The notes beneath the pieces were generated by a model, which saw nothing but the letters and a program-made list of their open reading frames with translations, was not told the origin of the DNA and did not search any database. Below are positions 32,589 through 44,147 of a stretch of DNA of 64,000 nucleotides, piece by piece (the stretch's first letter is position 1; the number at the start of each line of letters is the position of its first letter). Source of the stretch: Pyrenochaeta sp. MPI-SDFR-AT-0127 (lineage: Eukaryota; Ascomycota; Dothideomycetes; Pleosporales; Cucurbitariaceae); contig JAGTJM010000001.1 of the NCBI GenBank assembly GCA_020747015.1, positions 372,001 through 436,000 on the forward strand, given 5' to 3'. The position numbers and the translations under genes are program-made.

Positions 32589-34243
32589 ATGGTTACAGGA
32601 TCACCCCCGCGTTATCCTAAGAAACCCCTCCACCATCGCACGCGGTCAAGTCTCGAGATCGTTCAGGAAGACGTGCCCACCATGCCGGGCCAGGACGCTG
32701 CGGGCAACGTGCCCAAGTCGCGATCGGAGCCCCAGCTGGGGGTCTCTGCGCTTGCATCGCATGGCGACTCCAGCCATGCTGGCTCTGCACTGCAAGAGGA
32801 AACCACTTCTACGTCCACGTACCCTCCACCGGTCTCGACACCCGGTCTCTCTCGCTCCGCCTCCTTCTCCAACAGCTCCTATCACGATGATTCCGACTTT
32901 GAAGACGCTTCCTTCTTCCCGCCTGTCGAGAAACTTACCATGTTCGACTTCGTCGAGAACCTGGCCCTCTCTCAGCGCATCGAGAAGATCCAGAGCTCCA
33001 TAGCCTTGCAGACCGAGAAGCTGAAGAAACAGGCCAAGAACCGGGGCATAACAAGAGACCGCGTGGTTGAGGAATGGCGACGGAGGGTGCCCACCGAAGG
33101 CGAACAGCTCGACAAGTACAAGAAGCGCATGCGCAAGTCCGTGGACCGTCTCAACCAGCGCTGGCAGGAATCCCTCACGGTTACAGCTCGAGAGAAAGCC
33201 TCATTCATCGCCGCTGTCATGAACATCTTCGTCTCTGGATACTTGGTTGGCCTACACCCAGACCTGTTCCCACACTGGTACACTGCACAACTGCTCTACT
33301 TCATGCCCATTCGCTTCATCACCTACCACAAGAAAGGCTACCACTACTTTCTCGCAGACTTGTGCTATTTCGTCAACATCCTCGTTGTGCTAAGTGTTTG
33401 GGTTTTTCCCCAGTCTAAGCGCCTGCTCATCTCAACGTACTGCCTTGCGTACGGGAACAACGCAGTTGCAATCGTCATGTGGCGGAACTCGCTAGTCTTC
33501 CATTCCATGGACAAGGTAGTCAGGTGAGCACATCCCGCCCAGCCTCTGGTGCACGTGCTAACATTTACAGTCTGTTCATTCACATCATGCCTTGCGTAAC
33601 TCTCCACTGTCTGGTCCATTTGCTTTCGCCGGAATATCAACAGCAGCACTATCCCGCTATCTACAACATCCGCCACTCTGATCCTACCTCGCCTCACCAC
33701 TACAGTCTCCTACAAATGATGGGGTGGGCAACACTCCCGTATGCTGTCTGGCAATTAAGCTATCACTTCCTGATCACAGTCCGTCGCCGGGAAGCTATCG
33801 CAGCCGGAAGACCAACCAGCTTTACGTGGCTGCGCAAATCCTACGCCAAGACCTGGATTGGCAAGATTGTCCTGTCTCTTCCCGAGTTCCTTCAGGGTCC
33901 CGCCTTTATGTTGATCCAGTACCTTTACGCGGTGCTCACAATGCTTCCATGCCCGGTGTGGTTCTGGTACCGTTGGCCTAGTGGTTTGTTTCTTACCACC
34001 GTTTTCATATGGAGTGTATACAATGGCGCGACCTACTACATCGACGTCTTCGGCAACCGTTTTCAGAAAGAATTGGAAGCGCTTAAGAAAGACATGGCCA
34101 AATGGCAAGCTTCACCCGAGGGAGGTTTCACTCCTTTCACACCTAACGAGGCAGGCGTCGAGAAGCAGCTGGGCCACATTCCGCCTCTGGAAGGGAGTTC
34201 ATCTATCCAAGCTGTGACTGGAGAGACTAGGGAGAGGAAGTAG
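32589..34243 (+). CDS. GPC1: Glycerophosphocholine acyltransferase (Gpc1-like)
   Basis: Multi-pass membrane acyltransferase of the Gpc1 family (formerly DUF2838; yeast YGR149W), which transfers an acyl group from acyl-CoA to glycerophosphocholine in phosphatidylcholine turnover at the ER. Exons 32589-33523 and 33571-34243 are joined over a 47-bp intron (VVS/LFI), giving 535 residues. The N-terminal 110 residues are disordered and Ser/Pro-rich with several RSxS-type phosphosite-like motifs. Then comes a conserved amphipathic block (KLTMFDFVENLALSQRIEKI), a basic coiled stretch and about eight membrane segments. The conserved core MPIRFITYHKKGYHYFLADL and the His-containing HIMPCVTLHCLVHLLSPEY are visible. 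The C-terminal tail is soluble (about 60 residues). The gene name rests on remembered family motifs; start codon and splice are unambiguous. Confidence 0.92.
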
Positions 34244-34664
34244 ATTCGAATTTCCACTACTGATCGCGGTTTCTCTCATCCTTTTCATCTTATATTGTTT
34301 GATTTCAAGATCCTTGATGATACCCGGGTTGATACTTGCATACTCTCACTCTAATAGTCGATTTTTAGGCTGGTTTTACGGGGTTGTTAATAATTACATG
34401 GTTTCATGCTCGTCTAGGCTGGTTATACCCCTCCCTTTGTGGACCTTTATCGTCGTTGCAATTAAAGTTTACATATAATACTCGCATCACGGACTGCTCG
34501 CTTCAAATGCGTCTTTCGTTCTCCATACATTCCTATAGTCCCCCTGACTGCAGAGTCGTCGGACAGCTGTCGTGACGTTTCTTGCAGACCGACAACATCC
34601 GCATGGCCATGCCCCAGCGTTCCAGCTCCTCTGTCGTATTGCAAGGCATGTGATCCACAAAGGC
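34244..34664. other. Convergent intergenic region
   Basis: 3' flank of GPC1 and of the weak hypothetical gene that follows. If the GTAAGC at 34668 (minus strand) is used as a splice donor, a short last exon of that gene (34547-34487) would lie here. Otherwise nothing was seen. Confidence 0.35.
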
Positions 34665-35303
34665 TTACCGGTCGGGCATATGGAGTATCTCCACGAGCCA
34701 TGGATAGGCAAGCCACCACGACTCAACAGGACACTCAGTTGTCACATCCATTGGGCCCCTAACCTCTTCAACCATCGAGCAAGACTCATTGCAAAAATCA
34801 AAGCTACATTCACCATCACTAACGGATGACCTCGAAGAAGTCGTTTCTTGAGTCGGTCGTGATCTAGGCAACCTGAGACCCGGTATTGGTGAATTTCTGT
34901 CGACTGCGTGGATCAAACGTTGACCCGTACTACCGCGACGTACGTTGGGGACCGAGTCCCATGCCTGCCAGGTAGCTCTTTCTTCTCGCAATCCTGGGCG
35001 CACTCCAGACGGGAGTATGTCATGGAGACCTCGCTGGGTGCGCTGCCATGTGACGACTGAATTGCAGTCGAGATTTGCGGGTTCTGTTCGTCGGCCGGCG
35101 TTGGTGACTGTGGCATCACGTTGTTGTCGAAACGATTTGGCCGTAGTTTCTTCGCCCTCTTGCTCAGCTGTAGCTGCTGCTGCATCTCTCTCTCTCTGTC
35201 TCCGGGAGATGGCTGATTCAATGTTATTGGCGAGTGTCTCTTGCCAATTTGATCTTGGTGTTGTAAGCGTTATGTATTGCGATCTCATGGTGATGTGTAG
35301 CAA
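34665..35303 (-). CDS. Hypothetical Arg/Ser-rich protein, weak gene model
   Basis: I do not recognise this protein. The frame runs for 212 codons from 35303, with a second ATG at 35288 that may be the start (MRSQYITLTT). It is polar: an Arg/Glu/Ala-rich helical part near the N-terminus (SRRQRERDAAAATAEQEGEE), a disordered Arg/Ser/Thr middle, then an acidic Cys/Glu/Ser stretch and a Trp-rich end (ESWWLAYPWLVEIL). No signal peptide or domain. The stop codon overlaps a good splice donor (CG/GTAAGC at 34668); splicing to an acceptor at 34548 would replace the end with about 20 residues and stop at 34487, giving 231 residues. Composition looks coding and the opposite-strand frame is shorter, but no homology can be claimed. 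Confidence 0.42.
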   Translation of the reverse strand: MLHITMRSQYITLTTPRSNWQETLANNIESAISRRQRERDAAAATAEQEGEETTAKSFRQQRDATVTNAGRRTEPANLDCNSVVTWQRTQRGLHDILPSGVRPGLREERATWQAWDSVPNVRRGSTGQRLIHAVDRNSPIPGLRLPRSRPTQETTSSRSSVSDGECSFDFCNESCSMVEEVRGPMDVTTECPVESWWLAYPWLVEILHMPDR

Positions 35304-35954
35304 AGGTTTTTGAGTGTTCTTGACTTTTTGAGTGAATGCTTTCTGAATGTTTCTTATGAGAATGCTTTACAAGATGAAAGGGTTTTGTACTCTGCAACCG
35401 ATACCTTTTCAAGTTTTGTGGAGGTACCATCTTAACCAGAATTTCGGTCAAACTATGGTAAGATTGCTCACCAAACCATGGATACAACTACAAAAATCAG
35501 GATAACTACTGGTACTATGGCTACATCAAATCAGTGGAGATATTTCGATCTAACTAACTTAATCAGCCTCCATCCTTTATCAATGCCTCCGTCATGTTCT
35601 TCGACAAAGAATTGATTAAACGTTTCGCATCCCTGCCAAAATATACATGTTTGTGCCTTGCCATTTGGACAGAGGTCAGGATGTTCATGACTCCACCAAA
35701 CCCTTCTACAGCACATAGTGGAACAGGGGTGGGCAATTACTAGGCATATGATGGTAGCTTGCCTACCTGCCTGCTGTTGTTTAAAAATGAGAGAGAGAGT
35801 GAATAATCGAGACACAACTTGCTGCTTTTGCTTTGCTATCCGCTCAAATCGTTCTTGCGCTGCTAATGCCTCGACTAAAGATGTATCCAAGGGGAAGATG
35901 GCTACGGAATAGAACTATATGTCCATGTAAGGATTCAAAACACTATGGGAACGT
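35304..35954. other. Intergenic region
   Basis: Between two minus-strand genes. A His/Lys/Ser-rich frame (35224-35487) and a second one (35531-35890) are open on the minus strand without motifs. No repeat or RNA was recognised. Confidence 0.35.
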
Positions 35955-38601
35955 CTACGCCCCTGTTTGATCTTTCGTTGCTCCACTGTCACTGCTGCCT
36001 CTGCTCGTTGTCTTCAATTGTTCAAAATCTTCTGCAGCGTGCGAAAGCTTTGTTGGGCTATCAGGTGATGCCATTGGAGTTATAGTACTTTCTCTGCTAG
36101 AATCGGTACGGGTATCAGAAGGTGCTATGGGAATTGGATTACGGTCTGCCTTACTGTCTCCTTGAGGTACTAGACAGATCAGCTTCTTAACACAGCCGAT
36201 TTGAACCCGGATACTCACCGGAATATAAAGACCGTCCAATTGTAGCAGATCGCTCGAAACTCTCATTATTGAGCCGTAGCTGCTCTCGAGTAAGCCGTAA
36301 CGAGGAAGTAGTGGCCTGGGTTTGGGGAGCGGGACGTCGTTGGCCAACCTGGTACGGAGGAGTATGCGTATTTCCCTCTGTGCTCAGGTTATCTTCGTCA
36401 TCCGACCGTTGCTTCATTTCTTCGCTGCGAGACTCAGTAATTCCCTGTTGTACCTGAGCGTCTGCCTCTGACGTCGTTATATCCTGTCAGTCGTCAGTGC
36501 TTCCCTTGTTCCCCAATGCCTTCTAGTTGAGACTTACCTGACCTTCTTGCCATGTCCGTATAGTCTCTTTCGATACAGGGCGATGCTCGCGCACTACTAT
36601 TTCAGCATACTCCTGTTTGTAGCCCGATTTCTCTATAATAGCTTCAGCTTCCGCACGTGCCTGACGCTCTGCATTCAGCAATTCTTCTAGTTGAGCCTCT
36701 CGCTCTAGGGCATGCTCTTGTTCTTGACGATGCTCGTAAAACCATCTTTGAAACTTGCGTTCTGAAGACGCTCGCAGGCGTTGCAGCTCAGTAACCGCGT
36801 GGAAGAGGTTCGCTCCAGCAGCCGAGAGATCAGTGATTTGCCGCGACATTTGCTTAGCTAACGGCTCTCGATCAAGTTGTTCAGTGTTTTGTTCCAGGCG
36901 TTGTATCCAGTATGAAGATAGGCCCTCCCAATGCGCAGATAGTGTGTCCCACCGTTCAATGGGGCTGGGGAAATCTGGTGGTTTTGAGGATGGTTCAAGC
37001 TCAATAATGCGGGATAGCTTATCATCCCTGCTTTTCTTGACTTCTTCTAGCTCAGCTTTCAACTCACGGATTTCGTCTTTAAGAGAAGATGAGCCTCTTT
37101 GAAGTTGCCGACTAGGAACAAAATCGTTGGCACAGCATTCACCAAAAATGGGCTGCCTAGTCGGCTTAGTATCAGCGAGATCATATCCAGTGACCCTTAT
37201 GAGGAGTTCATTTGCAGTGGGTCGCCTTGAGGAATCTCTCGTGAGCATCCGCCTAACCTCCTGCAAGACGTGATATCGTGTCGAGGAAGTTTCTTGCGTG
37301 AGCGTGGTACACCAAGTTTCTACTTGGTCTAGATTTCCGTGAAATGATGGATCAGAGGACCGATTGTGTCTGATATGATCTAGTGTGCCTCGATCGTGTA
37401 AAACTATAATTTCGAGGAGTACACAACCAAGAGCAAAAATATCAGCTGCACGTCCGTTTGGTTTCCAAGTCGCAACCTGAAGGGCGCCGCGAGGTTGCGA
37501 GATCAGCCGAATGGTCAAGGTTTAGGTATTTGAATACCTTCAGGCAAACTTACCTCTGGGCTAAAGTACCGCGCTGTTCCACGCTCGTTATCAGTCGCGC
37601 TTTGAGAGAGAAGTGAGAAGTCTGTGGCGCTACCGAAGTCGCTTAGCCATAGCTTGTCTCGTGAGAGAAGGATGTTGGAAGGTTTGAGATCCTTATGACG
37701 TATCTTCTGATCGTGCAAATATGCGATGGCTGAAATGAGGCATCCCATCTTGCTATAGATAGGTGATGCCATAGAACGCATGTTTGGGGCCGGGAAGTCA
37801 TAACCAAGTGCCGTCAATCGTTCTTTATGAACAGAATCCAAGGCGTCGAGTTGGTCTTCCAGGTCTTCATATTCAGCCTTTACATCGGACCACGCTTCTA
37901 CATCCTCGAAGAAGGTGTACATGTCGCATACCGCTACGGGGTATAGAAGTAGTCCTAGGAAATTTCGATGAGTATATGTGCCCACCAACTGAATCATGTG
38001 CACATGGGAAGACAATCTCTTCAAAATCTCGATCTCTCGCTTCTCCTTATCGGCAAGCTTGCGTTTGACAACCAATTTCTTATGAGCAAGTTGCCACCCC
38101 TGTACCTTAGTTTCATAGACGTCGCCTGTAACTCCTCTACCGAGCCATCGGCCTAGGTCATAGGTCAGTTTTGGAATGACGTTCAAAATCAAGAAAACGC
38201 TCACCGTCTACCAGTGGTACAGTCTCACTATGCTTGAATTCGACATGGGAGCCTCTGCCCGTCTGAGACCAGTCTTCAATGGCAAGCCTATGGCTCTTCA
38301 GGGGATTAGTCTCTTCGTTCATGGTCTCCTCGTCGCTAGGAAACGGCGACGTGGTGCGCGCATCTAGCGCAGGCGGGTCACGTTCTTCATTCTTTCGAAG
38401 CTCTTTTGCCGGCTTTGCCACCTCCTGTGGGGCTCCTTTCGATCCTGCTGCTGGAGGGAAGTCAACCTTTGAGGACCTGGTACTGTTGTCATCGTTCAAT
38501 GTCGAATCGTTCACACTACTCCCAATACTGGCTGCATCATCCTTTTTGAGCTGGTCGATTATTTTCAAGGAATCAATGTCCATCTTGCTCGAGATGAGCA
38601 A
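35955..38601 (-). CDS. Ser/Thr protein kinase-like protein with C-terminal coiled coil
   Basis: Predicted Ser/Thr kinase of an ascomycete-type expanded family; substrate unknown. Five exons: 38601-38205, 38152-37554, 37476-36538, 36483-36219 and 36169-35955 (introns 52, 77, 54 and 49 bp), giving 804 residues. The N-terminal 130 residues are disordered and Ser/Glu-rich. The kinase domain spans about 133-440: Gly loop GRGVTGDV (137-144), candidate ATP-binding Lys162, catalytic loop HKDLKPSN (285-292) with HKD instead of HRD, DFG (304-306) and SPE (330-332) in place of APE. An insert between N- and C-lobes (about 213-262) is acidic. After the domain a long Glu/Arg/Gln-rich coiled coil (about 490-640) and a Ser/Thr-rich, Pro-rich tail follow. 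All catalytic positions are present, so activity is likely. Met7 (38583) is an alternative start. Confidence 0.88.
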
Positions 38602-39344
38602 CGAGGCTAACCACGGGTCTCATACAGGCAAACGATTGCGACCAATAACATGCATCGACAACAAAATTGGAGTGCGAGCTAGATCAGCTGCAACGAAAGC
38701 AGACGCTCTAAGAAGGAGAAGGTATGGGCGCGGAAGAACGAACGTCGAAAGGCAGGAGAGGGGAAGCGGCTGAGCCGCTGCATTCAGTGTGTGGGCTGTG
38801 TCAACCAGGCAGGTTGCAGGGGAGGATACATAGTGGCGTTCGCGAAAACGCCTATCACAATACTGGTCATGTTTGCCCTCAAACACAACGCTCAAATTAG
38901 GTCCAGATAGCTCAACTCAGGCTCAGAAGTGCAGTGCACAATGTGATGAGTATTCGTAGTGCCTTAGCGTCCTGATCATGGGTATATGATGCGCACTCGC
39001 GGTGGGTAGCCGGAAATCGATCCCAAAGCGATATAAACGGTGCGGTACGGTGCGTGGCCAGCTTCTTTCGCCAACCTACCACAGATACGCGTTGCGAGCC
39101 CCAGCATAGGACAGATAGAACCAAGCGCTGGCGGCCAAATGTCTTGGGGGGAAATGTATACGGCTAATCGACCATCTGTAAGATTTTCCCGAGTCACCAA
39201 CAATTGTCTTCACATGAAATGTAGCGTGGATTGGGAAAGTTGCTGTATGAGTTACATAGAGATCTGACATGGTCAGCATTAAAGCTTTCCTATAATGGTA
39301 TAAACACTAATCTCCATCGCCCTACTACCTGCCCGGTCATTCTC
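38602..39344. other. Intergenic region
   Basis: Contains the kinase promoter. A plus-strand frame overlapping the kinase first exon and a minus frame at 38620-38895 are shadows or chance. Nothing else was recognised. Confidence 0.4.
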
Positions 39345-41269
39345 CTATCTTCTCCCAGAATCCGTAGGGAAGCTATACTTAATTGGCTCATCCTTAATGT
39401 TGTTCTCCTCGTGCCACTGACGTCTGTCAATGTCGCTCACTCCTGGACCCCGGTACACACTTCCATACAACCCACTGGCCCAGTCCTTACCGGTGCCCTC
39501 CTTAGTCTTCTTAGTTGCTTTTCGACTGTACCACTTGCCATAAGCGAGCAAGTAATACAACCTAAAGCTCAAGAACGCGAACTTGTCACGCTCAAGGTCT
39601 GCCGGGTATTGAGCTCCGAGATCGACGGCAGCTGCAATACCGCTCATAACAGCGACCTCATGAGCGTTGATAAGCGTCCATGCAGCAGCATAGCGTGTCC
39701 TCTTATGGCCCTGAAGAAACCACATCCATGGCACAACAAAAGCATAGTGTGTCCACGAATGACACAATTGGTGCCACCAATCCTTACGAATGATCTTATC
39801 TTTGTCAATCTCGTCGATACTCCAAAGATGCCCATCTCTCGCCTTGTTCAAGTAGATCGTCTGGAAAATATGCTTGTCGAATGGTACCTCGGGTGGGAAT
39901 TGGCTCTGATAATTCGTGCAGTCAAAACACATCTCCAGTTTCGAGCGATCTTGCGGGTACATCTTGATATAGTACATTGGTTTGAAAGATTTTCTACCCA
40001 TCTCATTGCGCGCGGATTGGTCGACGCGGGAGAGCTTGGTAACAGCTTGTTCAGGGTTGTAGAAATTCTCGTAGTGCTTGCGCATATAGTCGGCGTCCCA
40101 GTGCGTGACGGTGATGTCGTCTGCGAATTTTGCGGAGCCGAGAACTTTCTTTTCGCGAAACGATGAAGTGGGTTCCAGAATTCGTTTTGCTGTATCAGCA
40201 CTACACAGTATGTTAGCATATGTCGTAGTGGAGGAATACAGAGAACGTACAGGACGCAGAGAACTATTTCATCATAGTGCTCTTCGATTTCCTGCGCGTT
40301 CCTGTCGGCATTGTGATCATTGTCATACGGTACCCCGGCACTATTCGGATTATGAGAATCGGGCATCGGCGTACGCTTGATCAACTTCACGGTGACGCCT
40401 GTCTTGTCTCTCTTCACGACTTGGGTAATCTCAGTCGAAAGCCTGACTGTAACGCCACGCTTGAGTAAGTCCTGCCGCCATCTCTCATAAAACTCGCTGA
40501 ACCTCGGAAAGACGACCATAGGTGGGAGGTTACTTGCAATGCTCAGCTTATCGGGCGGATACCACATGCCGTAAGTTGGACTGGTGCAAAGCCGCTCCAA
40601 GATGATACTGGGTACATTGGGAGTTTCGTTTCCGGTGCCGAGAAAGAGAGCAATCATGGGCATGGCGACAGTATTGGTGAACTCTTCAGAGAAGAAGAAC
40701 ATCTTGAACAAAATCTTGATAGGTATTAGGGCGAAGAAAAGCTCGAACCATCGAACGATCTTCAGCATTGTGCTGAATCTCCTGATCTCTTTCTGGTGCC
40801 TGGCAAGAAGCTCTGTGGGAAAGACATTGGTCCAAAATATGTCATCTCTACCAAAGGACACCTACCAGTGTTAACTGAATAACCCGACATCGAGCAGGGA
40901 AAGGGTCAACATACCTGCAGGTTGACGGGGTCGGCATGATGGCCTTGCCTTGCGAACATGGTCATAGTATGATGAAATATGTAGCTTCCACCTTGAACAC
41001 CCTGATTCAGCCATTCGGCTCCATGGCGCTCTTTGTTAATGCCAATTGAGAAGGCTTGACCCCCGCAGTAATCTACTGCATCGATGAGGGTAACATCGAA
41101 TTTGTCGGGATGCTCAGAGAGATGGTGGGCACATGACATTCCTGGTGATTTTGTCAAAACTCGATCCCCACAAGAAAGAGATGCTTGGAAACACACCAGC
41201 AGCTCCAGCCCCAACGACGAGTACGCGCTTCTTCTTGCCATCCTTGCTCGCTCCGTTGGGACCCGCCAT
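39345..41269 (-). CDS. FAD/NAD(P)-binding oxidoreductase (amine-oxidase-like Rossmann fold)
   Basis: Flavoprotein oxidoreductase; the substrate is not deducible. Exons 41269-41197, 41141-40915, 40861-40251 and 40200-39345 (introns 55, 53 and 50 bp) give 588 residues. Intron 1 interrupts the dinucleotide-binding motif, which reads VVGAGAAGMSCAHHLSE (from residue 18) only after splicing, strong support for the model. GGQAFSIG shortly after is the usual second FAD-contact stretch. A hydrophobic segment at about 130-160 (FFALIPIKILFKMFFF) may be membrane-associated. The C-terminal third is aromatic-rich with WWHQLCHSWTHYAFVVPWMW. No signal peptide. An upstream in-frame ATG (41398) would add 43 basic residues that could act as a presequence, but the ATG at 41269 fits the usual distance to the Rossmann motif. 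The Zn2Cys6 regulator gene lies 328 bp upstream on the same strand. Confidence 0.88.
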
Positions 41270-41597
41270 GTTTGTGGTAGGTAGAATGGGATCTGTATCG
41301 CGTGAAATTGGCATTAGAACTCGATGATTATAGAAGATGTGCGAGAGCAACCTGCGCCCCGAATTCGTTTTGTAGACACGACATGATGCTCGAAACAATG
41401 CGTCATGAAAGCCAGAGGCAGCTAGTTGGGGTCCTGCGGGCTGGTCCGATCGATCCAGGGCCGATTGGCGATTGCGCTAAGATCACAAACCACCATGACA
41501 TGACATCATAGACTTTGGATCACTTCAATGCAGCTTGATGCCGAATTGAAACGTTGGATTTGTCCAATGTTGGAGAATACGGCAAGTGTCTTCTAGT
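41270..41597. other. Short intergenic region between regulator and oxidoreductase genes
   Basis: 328 bp on the minus strand between the regulator stop (41598) and the oxidoreductase start; it should contain the oxidoreductase promoter. I found no clear inverted CGG/CCG pair that would mark a Zn2Cys6 site. Confidence 0.35.
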
Positions 41598-44147
41598 CTA
41601 CATAGTATGCGCTCCTCTCAGCGCTTTTGTCGTCCAGTCCTCTACTTCGTTAGTAGCTGCGTCGAAGTAGTATCCAGCTGGGTAAGCAAGGTCCTGATTT
41701 AAAGACATTGACGATGCGCCTGTGTCTGGTTCAAGATCAAAGAAGTCCAGGCCTAGGTTTGTCGTTGCGCTCGCAAACTCATCCTGCATGCCAACAATCC
41801 CAAAGAGACGATCCGACACTCCCCCACCTGCCAGCTCAGGTTGAGGCTCGATAGATTGATTAGGTGATTCATGCGACATAGTGGACGAATCGTCAATGAT
41901 GCCCGTTATAGTGGCGAACTGTATTGCGATTTGGCTGAGGATGTTATAAGTCGGTGCGAGCTTTTTCATCCCACGGACGTGGTTGAGCATGGCGCGCACC
42001 ATTTCCTTTCGCTCTGCGTCTTTATGGGAGTCAGGCTGTTCTTTGGGCCGTGCAAGAAAGTCTGCACAAACAATCAAGACTGAATGGAAGATGAAGAAGA
42101 GATCGAGCCATGAAATCCCGATCATCCCAAGGTGTGCGCCAGCCATAATGCACTGGATGCTCTGATGGGCCGATTCCACACAGTCTTCGCTGAGGGCAAG
42201 CGTCCTCCCCCAATCCTCAGTAAATGGAGTCGGCTTGTTCTCGAGGTAGCATATATTCCGTTCTACTTTTTGGATCAGAAAATCTCGCGATACGATGCAT
42301 CGCATGTAGTAGTAGTATATGTGTAGCAAAAGTATCCTTGCTCGTTGATCTGGCGGCACTGGTGAGTAGGATAATGATAAATGCGCGGGAATTGTCGTAA
42401 AGAAGTCCCCGCACTCTCGAAGTAGAGACTCTGCAACATCGAGTGTAGGTGTTCGCTCTCTGGCTGTGACTTTGTCAAAGTATGCGCGTTGACGGATACT
42501 GTAAGACATGCGGATGACTTCGAAGCCAAACCCCATATATTCCGCAGACATGCTTCTCTGGTCAAGCATGGGCGCATCAGGGAGTAGCATCGATGATTCT
42601 CTGTCATCAATAATCGATGGACGCCCTAAGATGCTGCACAAGACCTTCTCAAAGGTGTAGATGGACCACCAAACCTGCCGGCGTGTGTTTCTTTCTATAG
42701 GATCGAACTCCATGTTCGGACCGTCTCGATGCATTCCCATAGTGATTGCCTATTGCTGTGAGTAAGTAGAAGAATATGGCTTCAGGAAACAACGAACCAT
42801 TCGAGCAGCAAGCCCTAAGAGCAGCCAAGAGTTGCTTTTTTGTCCGATGGTATGATGATGAACGTTAAAAAGTACAAGTGCCTGGACATTGACAAGACAG
42901 GTTGTGCTCAAGAGCTGACGGAAGTAGGTTTTCGCGAAGCTGAGATACTTTAGTCGAAGCTTTTGTGCCTGTTCAGGATCATGTTCATGTAGCTGCTGGC
43001 ATCCGAAGGCGAAGACCAAGGCCAAAGCTACCAGCCATCCTATGTCTGTACAATCTTTGAGTAGTTCGGTATTTCTTGAATAGGTTGCCTCTAAACGGAA
43101 TTGGAACATACCCCTGTGGAACAAGGGCAGGTAGATATGGACATGATCAAAGTACGCGGCAACGAGCGCATCCGCGAGGGACCTAGAAGGTAAAAGGTCT
43201 CCGATAGTGTCTAGACTAGGGCTTCCTTCGCGATTTTCCCACTGGCTATTCGTCTCCTCCATCTGTTGTCTTGACCGCTTAAGCCCTCGTCGCTCATAAG
43301 CAGAAGAAGACGCCCTGGAAGCAGGGTACTCTTCATCCGAAAGGGCCATGGCACTGCGTTGCAGGGAAGATCCAGATGCCCGATGGCCTGGGAAATCCGC
43401 ACTCGAAGCAGCTTTACATCGAGCCAACAATCCCCTGATCGTCGAAGCAAGTCGGAAGCTGCTCGACGGGCCAAAATAATGCGGTACACCATGCCTGGTA
43501 GGAATTAATTCTTCGACTTGTCGCGAAGGCTGTTGCGCTTCAGTGAAGGGGTTATGCTGGGTGCTTTCTTTGGTTGCAGAAAAAGGAGAGGCGGTGTCAA
43601 CAGAACGCACAGAATGACTATAGGTCTGTGGGATGGGGAAATGTGGTTGCAATGACTGTGGCGTCTGTAGAGGCTGTTGCTGTTGACTCTGTGGCGGCAG
43701 CGGGCGCTGGCTGCTGCTGTTATTAAAGATGTCGGCAGGCGTAAAGTCGTCGCTGGCCGGCATGGGAATGTTACGCGACGCGGCAATGTTGAATAGTGTA
43801 TTGACATCCTGGGTGTTTTCATTGGGGAACAGTCCTTTGACTAGTGACTCGAGCGCCCTATACCGTAAACTCAACGTCTCCACGCTTCCATACACCCTCT
43901 GTTTTCGAGGCAACTTCGACTCGCACTGTACACCACTGATCTTGCAATCCGCGCATGGCTCATCTGGATTGTCGCGAATACATCGTGCTCTCCGGAGTTT
44001 GCATCGGTCGCAGCTCACCAGCGCTCGTTTCCGGGGTGCAGTGTCCGTCTTGTCCCTCCGTTCGGCCATGTTCGTGTTGGTGGACCAGGAACGAGGCGGA
44101 TCAATCGTTCCGGTGAGGTTGTGGAGCACCGAGAAGTGATTCCCCAC
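41598..44147 (-). CDS. Zn2Cys6 fungal transcription factor with Fungal_trans domain
   Basis: Nuclear transcription regulator. Exon 1 44147-42798 and exon 2 42749-41598, with a 48-bp intron with the less usual donor GTTCGT, give 833 residues. The binuclear zinc cluster is complete: C46-x2-C49-x6-C56-x8-C65-x2-C68-x6-C75, with a basic KLRRAR helix, followed by a linker and a short coiled dimerisation stretch (SLRYRALESLVKGLF). Residues about 130-230 are Gln/Pro/Ser-rich. The middle-homology (Fungal_trans) region begins at about 335 (LADALVAAYFDHVHIYLPLF) and continues across the intron through TRRQVWWSIYTFEKVLCSIL. The acidic C-terminus could be activating. Met27 (44069) is an alternative start just before the cluster. 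The adjacent oxidoreductase gene is a candidate target only by position. Confidence 0.93.

Noticed and set aside
39345..44147. Secondary-metabolite cluster around the FAD oxidoreductase and Zn2Cys6 regulator
   Set aside because: No PKS, NRPS, terpene cyclase or P450 within the window; flanking genes are a kinase and a b5-ACAD.
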